Shown: positions 1 to 7,924 of the stretch, piece after piece
How the letters are laid out: every line of letters starts with the position of its first letter
Numbering within the stretch: the stretch's first letter is position 1
Assembly (NCBI RefSeq): GCF_022678645.1
Contig: NZ_JALBWV010000038.1
Coordinates: 21,177 to 85,176 of the forward strand
DNA length: 64,000 nt
DNA from: Saccharopolyspora soli
GTDB taxonomy: Bacteria; Actinomycetota; Actinomycetes; Mycobacteriales; Pseudonocardiaceae
Reading direction: 5' to 3'
Translations under genes and position numbers: made by a program
The notes under the pieces: generated by a model
The model's input: the letters and a program-made list of their open reading frames with translations, nothing else
The model's database searches: none
Told to the model about the DNA's origin: nothing

Positions 1-294
1 CCCGCCGCCAACCCGTACCTCTACCTGGCCTCGCAACTGCACGCCGGGCTGGAAGGCATCGAAGCCGCTCTACAGCTCGGCCCATCCGCCGACGACCCCT
101 ACACCACCCCAGCGGAGCACCTGCCCGCCAGCCTCGCTCGGGCCGTCGACGCGCTTGAGGACGATTCCGTCCTCGCACGGGCCATGGGCATGCGGTTCAC
201 CACCTACTACACCGCGCTCAAACGTGCCGAGATCGCCCGATTCGAACGCACCGTCACCGATTGGGAGCAACGTGAGTACTTCGACCTCTACTAG
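1..294 (+). CDS. Glutamine synthetase family protein, C-terminal part
   Basis: This is the last 97 codons of a gene that begins before the window. The opening residues NPYLYLASQLHAGLEGI match the conserved C-terminal region of glutamine synthetase-type ligases, which join ammonia or amines to glutamate using ATP. The end, EQREYFDLY, is typical of the family's aromatic C-terminus. A VanB-type reductase and a class I amidotransferase follow directly. That company fits amine catabolism, where a GS-like enzyme makes a gamma-glutamyl amide (for example TdnQ of aniline degradation), better than central nitrogen assimilation. The substrate cannot be told from this fragment. Confidence 0.85.
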   Translation, partial: PAANPYLYLASQLHAGLEGIEAALQLGPSADDPYTTPAEHLPASLARAVDALEDDSVLARAMGMRFTTYYTALKRAEIARFERTVTDWEQREYFDLY

Positions 295-339
295 CACCGC
301 CCACCTGACGGGCGATTTCGACGGCGGGGAACCACCAGC

Positions 340-1299
340 ATGACGACGGCACGACACGACCTGACGCTGCGGGTCACGGCCGCGACCTGGGAAGCCGACG
401 GCGTCTTGGGACTGACCCTGCACACCATCGACGGTAGCGACCTACCGGTGTGGGAAGCGGGCGCGCACATCGACGTCCTGCTGCCCTCGGGACGCAACCG
501 GCAGTACTCGCTGTGCGGGGATCCACGCGACCGCAAGCGCTACCAGATCGCGGTCCGGCTCGAAGACGCCGGGCGGGGCGGATCAGCGGAGATCCACGGC
601 ACAGCTCTGGTCGGCGAACAACTCCGAGTCGCCTCACCCCGCAACCACTTCGCCCTCCGCGAGGCAGCGGAATATCTGCTGATCGCGGGCGGAATCGGCG
701 TCACACCGCTGCTGCCGATGGCCACCGCACTGCACCGACGCACAGCGGCCTGGTCAATGCTGTACTGCGGCCGCGGCGCCGACACGATGCCCTTCCGCGA
801 AGAACTCGTGGCACTCGGTGGAAAGCAGGTGCGGCTGGTTGACACGACGATCGAGGATCGGCCCGATCTCAAGGACGCCACCCACCGGCTCCCACCCGAT
901 GCGGTCGTCTACTGCTGCGGCCCGGCGAGCCTGATCGACGCCGTCGTCGAGACCTGCGAAGCCAGCGGCACCCGCTACGAAACCGAGCGCTTCGCGGCGA
1001 ACGAACAACGCACCGGCACAGGCGAGGACAACGACGAGCTCGAACTCGAACTGCGGCGATCCGGCGTGGTTCTCGCGGTCGGACCGGACACCACGCTGCT
1101 CGAAGCGATTCGAGGCGCCGGGGTGGAGGCCGACTCCGACTGCGAGGAAGGCTACTGCGGCACCTGCGAAACCACCGTCCTGGAAGGCGATCCCGACCAC
1201 CGCGACGTCGTGCTCTCAAAAGTGGAACGTGCCGCGGGGAAAACGATGATGCCGTGCGTCAGCCGCGCCTGCGGCAAGAAACTCGTCCTCGATCTTTGA
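340..1299 (+). CDS. PDR/VanB-family oxidoreductase (flavin and 2Fe-2S reductase)
   Basis: A 319-residue electron-transfer protein with the phthalate dioxygenase reductase order: a flavin-binding barrel containing RNRQYSLCGDP (about residues 51-61), an NAD(P)-binding domain with GGIGVTPLLPMA near residue 117, and a C-terminal plant-type [2Fe-2S] ferredoxin. The cluster ligands are visible as DCEEGYCGTC and a last Cys in MPCVSRAC. Such proteins pass electrons from NAD(P)H to a Rieske-type or related oxygenase. No oxygenase is in view, so the partner is probably upstream of the window. The gene starts 45 bases after the GS-like gene and is followed at 21 bases by the amidotransferase, so the three probably form one operon. 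Confidence 0.9.
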   Translation: MTTARHDLTLRVTAATWEADGVLGLTLHTIDGSDLPVWEAGAHIDVLLPSGRNRQYSLCGDPRDRKRYQIAVRLEDAGRGGSAEIHGTALVGEQLRVASPRNHFALREAAEYLLIAGGIGVTPLLPMATALHRRTAAWSMLYCGRGADTMPFREELVALGGKQVRLVDTTIEDRPDLKDATHRLPPDAVVYCCGPASLIDAVVETCEASGTRYETERFAANEQRTGTGEDNDELELELRRSGVVLAVGPDTTLLEAIRGAGVEADSDCEEGYCGTCETTVLEGDPDHRDVVLSKVERAAGKTMMPCVSRACGKKLVLDL

Positions 1300-1320
1300 G
1301 TTCGGAAAGGTGCGACGACA

Positions 1321-1946
1321 ATGGCCACACGAGCTCTCGTGCTCGTCCACGACCCGGCGCGGGGCCGACGCGACCGCATCCCCGGAGCGCTGATCCCGGC
1401 GATGGCCGACCGCGACATCGAGCACGACGTCGCGTCATTGCTGGCGAAACGATCCCGGATCTCGCTGGCTACGACCTGCTCATCGTGCTGGGCTCGCATG
1501 AATCGGCCTACGACCAGCGCGTGCCCTGGCTCGCCGACGAGCTGGCCTTCGTGACCGCCGCGGTCGGCCGAGGACTTCCCCTCCTCGGGATCTGCTTCGG
1601 CGCTCAACTGCTCGCCCGGTCCCTCGGCGGCACCGTTGCGCCCTCGGCCCACCCCGAGCGGGGCTTCACCACGGTCGCGTCGGACGATCCCCAGCTGATC
1701 CGCCCCGGTCGATGGATGCAGCTGCATTCCGACACCTTCACCATTCCGGCCGCGGCGGCCGAGATCGCCCGCAACGCCAGCGGATCACAGGCATTCGTCG
1801 CCGGGAACAGGCTCGGCGTCCAGTTCCACCCCCAAATCACCATCGACAGCTTCTGCTTCGCCGAAGTTGATCCCTTGCTCACCGACCTGCTCGGCCGCGA
1901 GCCTCGCAGCGTCGCCGATCAACTCGCAGACAGCATCGCCGCGTAG
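1321..1946 (+). pseudogene. Class I glutamine amidotransferase (GuaA-like), frameshifted
   Basis: The gene begins at ATG 1321 behind a good ribosome site (GGAAAGG, 1303-1309) with MATRALVLVHDPARGRRD and runs to about 1440. The homologous continuation (ETIPDLAGYDLLIVLGSHES, then the nucleophile region LLGICFGAQLLARSLGG and the late GVQFHPQITIDSF) lies in a different frame down to 1946. One base lost or two gained near 1435-1450 would join them. The catalytic Cys in GICFGAQ and the His of QFHP are present, so the C-terminal body looks intact. It may be a recent pseudogene, a sequencing error or programmed frameshifting; I cannot decide. In aniline-type clusters a GATase-like protein (TdnT) accompanies the GS-like enzyme, which fits the two upstream genes. 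Confidence 0.75.
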
Positions 1947-2007
1947 ACGTACCCGGCCACGACGTTGGTCGCATCGCTTCGCGATAGACCGGATTCACGG
2001 ACTCGGC

Positions 2008-2038
2008 TTGACCCTCACGTTGCGTGAGGGTGGACGGT
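2008..2038 (+). promoter_or_regulatory. MerR/TipA-type promoter with perfect dyad operator
   Basis: A TTGACC -35 box (2008-2013) and a GACGGT candidate -10 box (2033-2038) are 19 bases apart, the long spacing typical of MerR-controlled promoters. The spacer holds a perfect inverted repeat, ACCCTCACG-TTG-CGTGAGGGT (2011-2031), resembling the CTCACG/CGTGAG operators of TipA. The VOC start codon at 2046 lies only 7 bases after the -10 box, so the transcript is probably leaderless. Confidence 0.75.
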
Positions 2039-2045
2039 GTAACGC

Positions 2046-2591
2046 ATGAGTGACTTCTTCAACGCATTCGAGATGGGCCCCATATCAGAGCGAGGGCGGA
2101 AGGCGGTTGCACCGGAAGTATTCCGCGGCATCTACGCGATGCCGGTGTTCGTGACCATTCCGACGTCCGACCTGGCGGCGTCGACGGATTTCTGGGTGCG
2201 CGGGTTCGGCTTCATCGAGCTGTTCAGCATTCCGGGGCAGGTGGTCCACCTGCGCCGGTGGGCGTTTCAGGACGTCCTGCTCGTTCCGCTCGCGGCGGGC
2301 GCCGAGGCGCCCGAGGTGCCGGCGATGAGCGTGAGCTTCGCGTGCGTGCTGAACGAGATCGATCCCCTCGTCGAGGCGTGTACTGAACTCGTGGCGGGCA
2401 GCGTGACCGGACCGCGCGATACGCCGTGGCGTACTCGCGACGTCGAAGTAATCACGCCCGAGAGGATGCGGGTCGTGTTCACCGCGGCGCAGGAGTTCGA
2501 TCCCGACAGCCAGGAGGCGCGTGATCTCGCCTCGGTCGGGATCGTCGCGCCGGGATCAGCGGAAGAGGGTCACAATGATGTCCATGGTTGA
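2046..2591 (+). CDS. VOC family (glyoxalase/bleomycin resistance-type) protein
   Basis: A 181-residue protein whose middle (FVTIPTSDLAASTDFWVRGF through WRTRDVEVITPERMRVVF) matches the vicinal oxygen chelate fold. Members of this fold bind metals or sequester drugs such as bleomycin. There is no ribosome site before ATG 2046, which fits a leaderless mRNA starting at the dyad promoter just upstream. The 3' end overlaps the MerR/TipA-like regulator by 17 bases. The pair therefore looks like a ligand-inducible resistance unit in which the regulator senses a compound and the VOC protein binds or alters it. The ligand is unknown. Confidence 0.8.
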   Translation: MSDFFNAFEMGPISERGRKAVAPEVFRGIYAMPVFVTIPTSDLAASTDFWVRGFGFIELFSIPGQVVHLRRWAFQDVLLVPLAAGAEAPEVPAMSVSFACVLNEIDPLVEACTELVAGSVTGPRDTPWRTRDVEVITPERMRVVFTAAQEFDPDSQEARDLASVGIVAPGSAEEGHNDVHG

Positions 2592-3387
2592 TCGCGACGT
2601 CAACGACGGTGTCACGGTAGGCGCGGCGGCCGAACTGGTGGGTGTGACCGTCCGCACGCTGCATCACTGGGACGAGATCGGCTTGGCGTCGCCGTCCGTG
2701 CGCACCACCGCTGGCTATCGCCACTACACCGAAGCGGACCTGCAACGCCTGCACCGGATCGTCGCCTACCGGGAGGCCGGGCTTGGGCTGGATGCGGTGC
2801 GTGAGGTGCTCGATGACGCCACCGCGGAGATCGGCGCCACCCTGCGCGAGCAGCGTTCCCAGCTCGCCGAGCGGATCCACGACCTGCAGCAGCTCGACCA
2901 GCGCCTGGAACGGATGTCGGAGGCGCACGAGCGCGGCATCCTCCTCAGCGACGAAGCGCAGTCGGAGACCTTCGGGCCGGACTGGGACGCCCCTCGATCT
3001 CGGCAGGCCCGCACCGTGTGGGGGGATTCTCCGCAATGGGCGCAGTTCGCCGAGCGCTCCGCCTCCCGCACCCGTGAGCAGTGGCAGTCACTCTCCGCCG
3101 CGATGTCCACGTTGCAGCGCGATCTGGGCGACGCCCTGGACCGGGGCGTCATCCCGGGCAGCCCCGGGGCGAACGCGCTCGTCGAGCGCCACCGCGAAGT
3201 CTTCTCCAATTTCTTCCCGCTCACGCGACAGATGCAGGTGTGCCTGGGGCGGATGTTCGAGTCCGACCCGGGCTTCTCCGCCCACTACGACGGCATCCGG
3301 GCCGGACTCGCCTCCTGGTTCCGGCAGAGCATCGACGAGTCCGCTCGCACCTACGGGATCGACCCGGACACGGCCACCTGGCACTAA
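2575..3387 (+). CDS. MerR-family regulator with TipAS-type ligand domain
   Basis: A 270-residue protein. Residues 10-80 are a MerR winged helix (VGAAAELVGVTVRTLHHWDE, then TTAGYRHYTEADLQRLHRI); a coiled-coil dimer helix follows, and the C-terminal half (about 120-270) resembles the TipAS drug-binding domain. I chose ATG 2575 because GGAAGAGGG (2561-2569) lies just upstream. TipA proteins bind thiopeptides and other cyclic peptides and activate their own promoter by untwisting a long spacer. The operator before the upstream VOC gene has exactly that layout, so autoregulation of the two-gene operon is likely. A strong terminator follows at 3443-3478. Confidence 0.88.
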   Translation: MMSMVDRDVNDGVTVGAAAELVGVTVRTLHHWDEIGLASPSVRTTAGYRHYTEADLQRLHRIVAYREAGLGLDAVREVLDDATAEIGATLREQRSQLAERIHDLQQLDQRLERMSEAHERGILLSDEAQSETFGPDWDAPRSRQARTVWGDSPQWAQFAERSASRTREQWQSLSAAMSTLQRDLGDALDRGVIPGSPGANALVERHREVFSNFFPLTRQMQVCLGRMFESDPGFSAHYDGIRAGLASWFRQSIDESARTYGIDPDTATWH

Positions 3388-3442
3388 CCCAGTAACCACA
3401 TCAGTTCCCCAACGCCCGTCGCGCGTCGCTCGGGCCGACGCT

Positions 3443-3478
3443 AGTCGGGCATGCGCCGTTCTCGGGGCATGCCCGACT
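3443..3478 (+). terminator. Rho-independent terminator-like hairpin after the MerR gene
   Basis: AGTCGGGCATGC (3443-3454) pairs perfectly with GCATGCCCGACT (3467-3478) around a 12-base loop. It lies 55 bases past the MerR stop and probably ends that operon. There is only a short T stretch after it. Confidence 0.75.
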
Positions 3479-3502
3479 TATCGTGAGCCCACGGAGGTGC
3501 TC

Positions 3503-3655
3503 GTGACCCACGGCAACGCTCGTCTGACCGTCCACGGCAGGGCGTCTGATCATCCAACGCTCCCGCGCAGGCTGGAAGCAGGCGACCATGCGCTGGGTGA
3601 ATACCGCGTCGTCATCGCAGGTCCTTGGCCAGCGGTAGAAGCAGTCCGCGAAGCC
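3503..3655 (+). pseudogene. IS481-type transposase remnant (N-terminal scrap)
   Basis: GTG 3503 opens VTHGNARLTVHGR, the usual beginning of IS481-family transposases. After one base of frame change near 3541 the reading continues as RLIIQRSRAGWKQATMRW, again like that family's first helix region, and then decays to a stop. No catalytic DDE core and no terminal repeats are visible. It adjoins the JetC-like remnant and suggests that a mobile element once scarred this spot. The assignment rests on about 30 residues. Confidence 0.5.
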
Positions 3656-3673
3656 GACAGGCATGTTGGGAGT

Positions 3674-4341
3674 CCACGGGCGACTTGGCGCACGCCGAGT
3701 CCGCGGTTGACGAGCTGACCGACCGGTCGGCCACGGCAGAGCACGAGGCCGCCGCGGCCGACGAACACCAGCGCACCCTCAGCAGCACAGTCGGCGCGGC
3801 GGTCGCCGAGTTGCAGCGACAAACTCGCCGAGGTCGCGGAATCCTTGCGGGACAACGAATCCGACCAGCAACAAGCCGGGCTGGACCGGGATCGCGCGAT
3901 CGAGCAGCGCGGGCGGCCAAGGGGCGCCACGAAGAGTTAAGCGGACGGCTCAAGACGGCGGCCGAGGAACGCGCGACGGCGGCTGAGTCGTTCCGCCGGT
4001 TCACCGGTACCGGACTGCTGACGATCGCCTTGCCGGAGCTTGAGATCCCCGCCCCGGCCGAAAAGTGGGCTCCAGACCTCGTGGTTCGGCTGGCCCGCCG
4101 GGTCAACGAAGAACTCGCCGACGTCACCGACGACGACAACGCCTGGGAACGGGCGCAGCACCGCGTCAACAACGAGCACAAGGCGCTGCACGACACGCTG
4201 TCTCGGCACGGCAACCGGGCTTCCGCTGATCTGCGCGAAGACGGCGAACAGGTCGTGCGCATGCCCTGGACGCCGCGGTATTGGATAGACGCCTCGGCGG
4301 TGACACCGGAGTTGGTGGCGCCGCAAGGTAGGTCCCGGTAG
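3674..4341 (+). pseudogene. Remnant of TIGR02680 / Wadjet JetC-like SMC protein
   Basis: Only the C-terminal part of a normally very large SMC/MukB-like ATPase (over 1,000 residues) survives. Recognisable stretches are AESAVDELTDRSATAEHEA, SSTVGAAVAELQ, RRVNEELADVTDDDNAWERA and HKALHDTLSRHGNRASADLR. Two compensating frame changes are visible. After AVAELQ (about 3813) the natural coiled-coil reading moves to the next frame as DKLAEVAESLRDNESDQQQA, and it returns near 3910 to AAKGRHEELSGRLKTA. The last 25 residues no longer resemble the family. TIGR02680 proteins are the JetC component of Wadjet-like plasmid-defence operons; no JetA, JetB or JetD is nearby. The family call is from memory. Confidence 0.65.
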
Positions 4342-4355
4342 TCGCGTGTTGCTTG

Positions 4356-6452
4356 CTATGGCTGCTGCGAGCTGAGGAAGGTGCGCAGTTCTGGGGCGGA
4401 AAGGGGGTGTGAGAACAGCCAGCCTTGGAAGAGGTCGATGCCGAGGTTGTCGAGGGCGTGGAACTGGCCGGTGGTTTCGACGCCTTCGGCCACGCAGCTG
4501 CGGCCCATGGCGTGGCCCATGACGATCATGGCTTGGGCGATGGCGACGTCGGCGGGGTCGGTCTCCACGCCGGTGACGAACTGGCGGTCCAGTTTGATGA
4601 TCTGGGTGGGCAGGTCTTTGAGGCGGGCCAGCGAGGAATAGCCGGTGCCGAAGTCGTCGAGGGCGAAGCGCACCCCCCGTTCGGCCAGTTCGATCATGGC
4701 CTCCCGGGGGCGTGCGGGCAGATCGACCAGGGATGTTTCGACCATTTCCAGGACCACGCGATCACTGTGGATCCCGGCCTCGGTGATGGCTGCGGTGATC
4801 TCGTCGACGAATTCCGGATCGTGCGGCAGCAGATCGGACAGGTTGACGGCGACGGATACCGGGCGCCCGTTCGGGGCGGGCCAGCTGGTGGCCTCTCTCA
4901 GGGCGGCGTGCAGGACCCACCGATCCAGCGCGCGTAGGAGGTCTCCTTGCTCGGCCACGGGCAGGATGACCGCGGGGCCGAGCAGCCCGCGCTCCGGGTG
5001 CGACCAGCGCACCAATGCCTCGGCCATGGCCACGGAACCGGCGCGGTCCAGAATCGGCTGATAATGCAGGCTCAAGGAGTCGCTTTCAATGGCATCGCGC
5101 AGCTGCTCTTCCAGACCAAGCTGCCCTTCCCGGGTGCCGATCAAAGCGGGGTCGGCCAGCGAGATGCGCCCGGGTCCTCGGCTCTTGGCCTGGAACATCG
5201 CCGTATCGGCGTAGCGCAGGAGGTTCGTTCCTGCGGTGTCCTGATCGAGCATCGAGGCTCCGATCGAAGCCGACACGGTGACCAGTTGGCCGCGTAGCGG
5301 CACGGTCGTGCGCAGCAACTCAGCCACCCACGTGGTGAAGGACTCCAGGCCACCGACGGTCTCGACGTCCGAACAAATGATCACGTATTCGTCGCCGGAG
5401 AGCCGAGCTGGGGTGCACCCGGGCGGCAGCGCGTTCGTCAGGCGCCGTGCCACGGCGGTGAGTAGTTCGTCGCCGGCCTCGTGGCCAAGCGCGTCGTTCA
5501 CGCGTTTGAAGTTGTCCAGGTCGCAGAAGAGCACGGCGACCCGCTCGGCCCCGCCGTGCAGCTCGGTGTCGAGCACCTCGTTGAGGCCGGTGCGGTTGAG
5601 CAGCCCGGTCAGCTCGTCGTGGGTGGCCTGAAACCGCAGCGTCTCGGCGTGCCGTTGCCGCTCAGTGATGTCCTGGAAGACCACGAGCCAGAACCGGCTT
5701 CCGTCGTCGGCCACGGAGGACGTGGTGCGCACCTCGCAGGTCACGGAGCGGCCATCCGAGCTCAGCAGTACCCGCTGCTGCACCTGCGGCTGGTTCAGCC
5801 CCGCACGTGACGCTGCCGCGTCGCCGACGAGGTTGATGTCCCGGTCGTTCGGGTGCAGCAACCCCAGAGCAGGCATGGCGCGCACTTCATGCATCCGATA
5901 GCCCAGCAGACCGCACAGCGCCTCGTTGGCATCCAGCACATGCCCGGCTTCGTCGAACAGCGCGATCCCGGCAGGGGTGAGGTCGAACAAGTCACTGAAC
6001 CGCCGACTCGACCGCTGCTGGCGGACACCGGCTTCGGTCTCATCGCGCAGGACCTGGAGAAAACCGCACACGCTGCCATCCGCCGATCGACGCGTCATGA
6101 GCACCGTATGCGCCCAGAAGTGGGTGCCGTCCCGCCGCCGATACCAGCCCTCGTCCACGAGGCGACCGGCCTCGGCGGCCCGAGCCAGCTGCCACTCCAC
6201 GTGGTCGGCAGCGGCCTGCTCCGCCGGGACGAGCACCGAGACATGTGAACCGATGATCTCCTCACCCCGATAACCCAGGACATGTTCGGCCCCGTCATCC
6301 CAGCTGGCCACGCGACCTGCCGCATCGAGAACGACGATCGCGTACTCCCGCATGCCCGCAGCCAGCAGACCCAGCCGAGCCTCGGTCTCCGACTGCAACC
6401 GCGCGATCCCCTGGTGATGACCCCCGGCCCCGGCGTCAGGTTGCTTCTGCAT
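4356..6452 (-). CDS. PAS-PAS-GGDEF-EAL cyclic-di-GMP signalling protein
   Basis: A 698-residue protein. Two PAS sensor domains lie at about 25-145 (IVVLDAAGRVASWDDGAEH) and 155-275 (GIALFDEAGHVLDANEALC), then a GGDEF domain whose signature reads RLSGDEYVI, then an EAL domain with EALVRW, DDFGTGYSSL, KLDRQF and EGVET. The EAL residues look complete, so c-di-GMP hydrolysis is likely. The SGDEY variant leaves cyclase activity open. I chose ATG 6452 because AAGGGGG lies just upstream; the frame stays open for another 339 bases, but that extension has no recognisable domain and no good start. No membrane segment is seen, so it should be cytoplasmic. Confidence 0.9.
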   Translation of the reverse strand: MQKQPDAGAGGHHQGIARLQSETEARLGLLAAGMREYAIVVLDAAGRVASWDDGAEHVLGYRGEEIIGSHVSVLVPAEQAAADHVEWQLARAAEAGRLVDEGWYRRRDGTHFWAHTVLMTRRSADGSVCGFLQVLRDETEAGVRQQRSSRRFSDLFDLTPAGIALFDEAGHVLDANEALCGLLGYRMHEVRAMPALGLLHPNDRDINLVGDAAASRAGLNQPQVQQRVLLSSDGRSVTCEVRTTSSVADDGSRFWLVVFQDITERQRHAETLRFQATHDELTGLLNRTGLNEVLDTELHGGAERVAVLFCDLDNFKRVNDALGHEAGDELLTAVARRLTNALPPGCTPARLSGDEYVIICSDVETVGGLESFTTWVAELLRTTVPLRGQLVTVSASIGASMLDQDTAGTNLLRYADTAMFQAKSRGPGRISLADPALIGTREGQLGLEEQLRDAIESDSLSLHYQPILDRAGSVAMAEALVRWSHPERGLLGPAVILPVAEQGDLLRALDRWVLHAALREATSWPAPNGRPVSVAVNLSDLLPHDPEFVDEITAAITEAGIHSDRVVLEMVETSLVDLPARPREAMIELAERGVRFALDDFGTGYSSLARLKDLPTQIIKLDRQFVTGVETDPADVAIAQAMIVMGHAMGRSCVAEGVETTGQFHALDNLGIDLFQGWLFSHPLSAPELRTFLSSQQP

Positions 6453-6797
6453 AACGCCCCCTTGAGAAATGACCGTGTCGTGGTCGGAGACGTCCCGCAG
6501 CCACCGAACGTGCCCATCTGGGGGGTGGCGGCGTGCGCCGACCGGCCACAGGGAGTCAGCGGCATCCACCGATAGTGATTCGATTATGAGCCGCGCCGCA
6601 CGGCGCGCACTCGCGCGTGGAAGGCGCGTTCGTTGGCTTTGGCCCTCATTGACCAACTCCCGCAGCGTCTGAGATCCGGACGAGCAGCGGCCAGCCACGT
6701 ATTCCCATGACGCGGCCTGGAGTCGATGCAGTCGGATCTTGGCGTCGGTGAGTCGTTTCTTCAAAGCGTGATCCACAATGGATCGCAGCACAACAGC
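6453..6797. other. Upstream region of the GGDEF-EAL gene, no confident gene
   Basis: The minus-strand frame of the GGDEF-EAL gene remains open back to 6791, but the peptide it would encode (beginning MLRSIVDHALKKRL) matches no family I know, and the stronger ribosome site is at the internal start. I treat this as promoter and leader sequence. Confidence 0.4.
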
Positions 6798-6827
6798 AAA
6801 GGGCCTCCGCAGCTGCGGAGGCCCTTT
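6798..6827 (-). terminator. 30-base perfect palindrome, terminator-like
   Basis: AAAGGGCCTCCGCAG is followed at once by its exact reverse complement. It lies downstream of the transporter fragment on the minus strand and upstream of the GGDEF-EAL gene, so it most likely insulates the two. There is no long T run. Confidence 0.6.
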
Positions 6828-6995
6828 ACCGGAACGCTAACTCGAGTTTGACGAGCGTCTTTCGCACTTCTGAACTCCGCCTCCTGCAGAACTTCCGACA
6901 GGGCTCAGGACTACGAACGTCCTTGAGTTGGACCATGCGTTCCTGCGGGGCTGTCGCGTCATCGCCCCTTCGGTTCACCGACCCTCTCAATCGAT

Positions 6996-7346
6996 TCACC
7001 GCATCCTCAGTACACACCCGTGCAGGGCAGAAGTCAATGAAGGAAGCCGTCTGAGCTGCTGAAACCACAAGCCGCTGCGGACGAGAGCCAGCACGAGGAC
7101 GCCGGTGACGAGCGCGGAGATGCCCGTGACGAGGAAGCCGTGGTCGAATCCGGTGGCGAAGGCGGCGCCCACGGTGTGCTCGGCCGTGTCCTGCAACTGT
7201 GCGGGCAGGGCGGTGCTGAGTTCCGCCGCCGGCCGCTGGCCAACGAAGTCGGCCTCGCTGGTCAGCGCCGGATGTGTGGTCAGGATTTCGAGGACTTTGG
7301 CCGAAGACCGGAAAGCCGCATTCGGGGTCGCACCGCGGACGGGCAA
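6996..7346 (-). pseudogene. C-terminal fragment of an MFS-type membrane transporter
   Basis: The 116-residue frame contains AFATGFDHGFLVTGISALVT and VLVLALVRSGL, which read like the last transmembrane helix of a DHA2-type drug exporter, preceded by the loop EHTVGAAFA seen in such proteins. There is no proper start or N-terminal helix set, so the gene body is missing. It sits beside the palindromic terminator at 6798-6827, probably its original terminator. The identification rests on one helix and its loop. Confidence 0.45.
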
Positions 7347-7621
7347 GGTGGGCAGTCCCGGGTTACAAACGGGGGGCAGCCCGGCACAAGGGCGCGAAAG
7401 GGCTGCACGACCGGTCGAACCGGCTCAGGTTACGACGCCGCAGTTTGCGAAACGGGGCGGTCGAGGCGTGTGCTGCGTGGTGGTGCTGACGGCAATGGAT
7501 CGAACGAACGTGGCAGGGCTGGCGGGTCCGTTCCCGTTCGGTTCACGCGGGCGCCGCCGGGTGTTGGCGCGGTGATCCAGGGTCGCTTGGGGTTCGGTGT
7601 GGAGTGGGGGCGCTTGCTGGG

Positions 7622-7921
7622 GTGACTACGTATTCGTTCAGGTTGTACGTGGCGGGGCAGACGGAGCGGTCCGAGGCCGCGGTGGCGAACCTGCGGTTGC
7701 TGTGTGAATCCAAGGTCCCCGGCCGCTACGAACTCGAGGTCATCGACGCAGCCGAACGCCCGGACGTGGCGGCGGAGGAACGAATCCTGGCCACTCCCAC
7801 GGTGGTCAGGCTCGCACCGCTGCCGCAACGGCGGGTGATCGGGGACCTGTCCGATCACGCCCGCACCGCAGCTGCCCTCGGCTTGCCGGACTCGTACGTG
7901 CTGCCATCGGAAAGGCGGTGA
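7622..7921 (+). CDS. kaiB: KaiB-like circadian clock family protein
   Basis: A 99-residue protein with the KaiB thioredoxin-like fold signatures YSFRLYVAGQTERSE, ERILATPTVVRLAPLPQRRV and IGDLSDHARTA, closely parallel to cyanobacterial KaiB. KaiB binds the CI ring of KaiC. I prefer GTG 7622, giving VTTYSFRLYVAG, with GGGGG at 7606-7610 as ribosome site; GTG 7604 would add six residues. kaiC begins 3 bases after the stop, and a PAS-histidine kinase overlaps the end of kaiC, so the three form an operon. No kaiA is visible, as expected outside cyanobacteria. Whether it keeps time is unknown. Confidence 0.9.
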   Translation: MTTYSFRLYVAGQTERSEAAVANLRLLCESKVPGRYELEVIDAAERPDVAAEERILATPTVVRLAPLPQRRVIGDLSDHARTAAALGLPDSYVLPSERR

Positions 7922-7924
7922 CCC

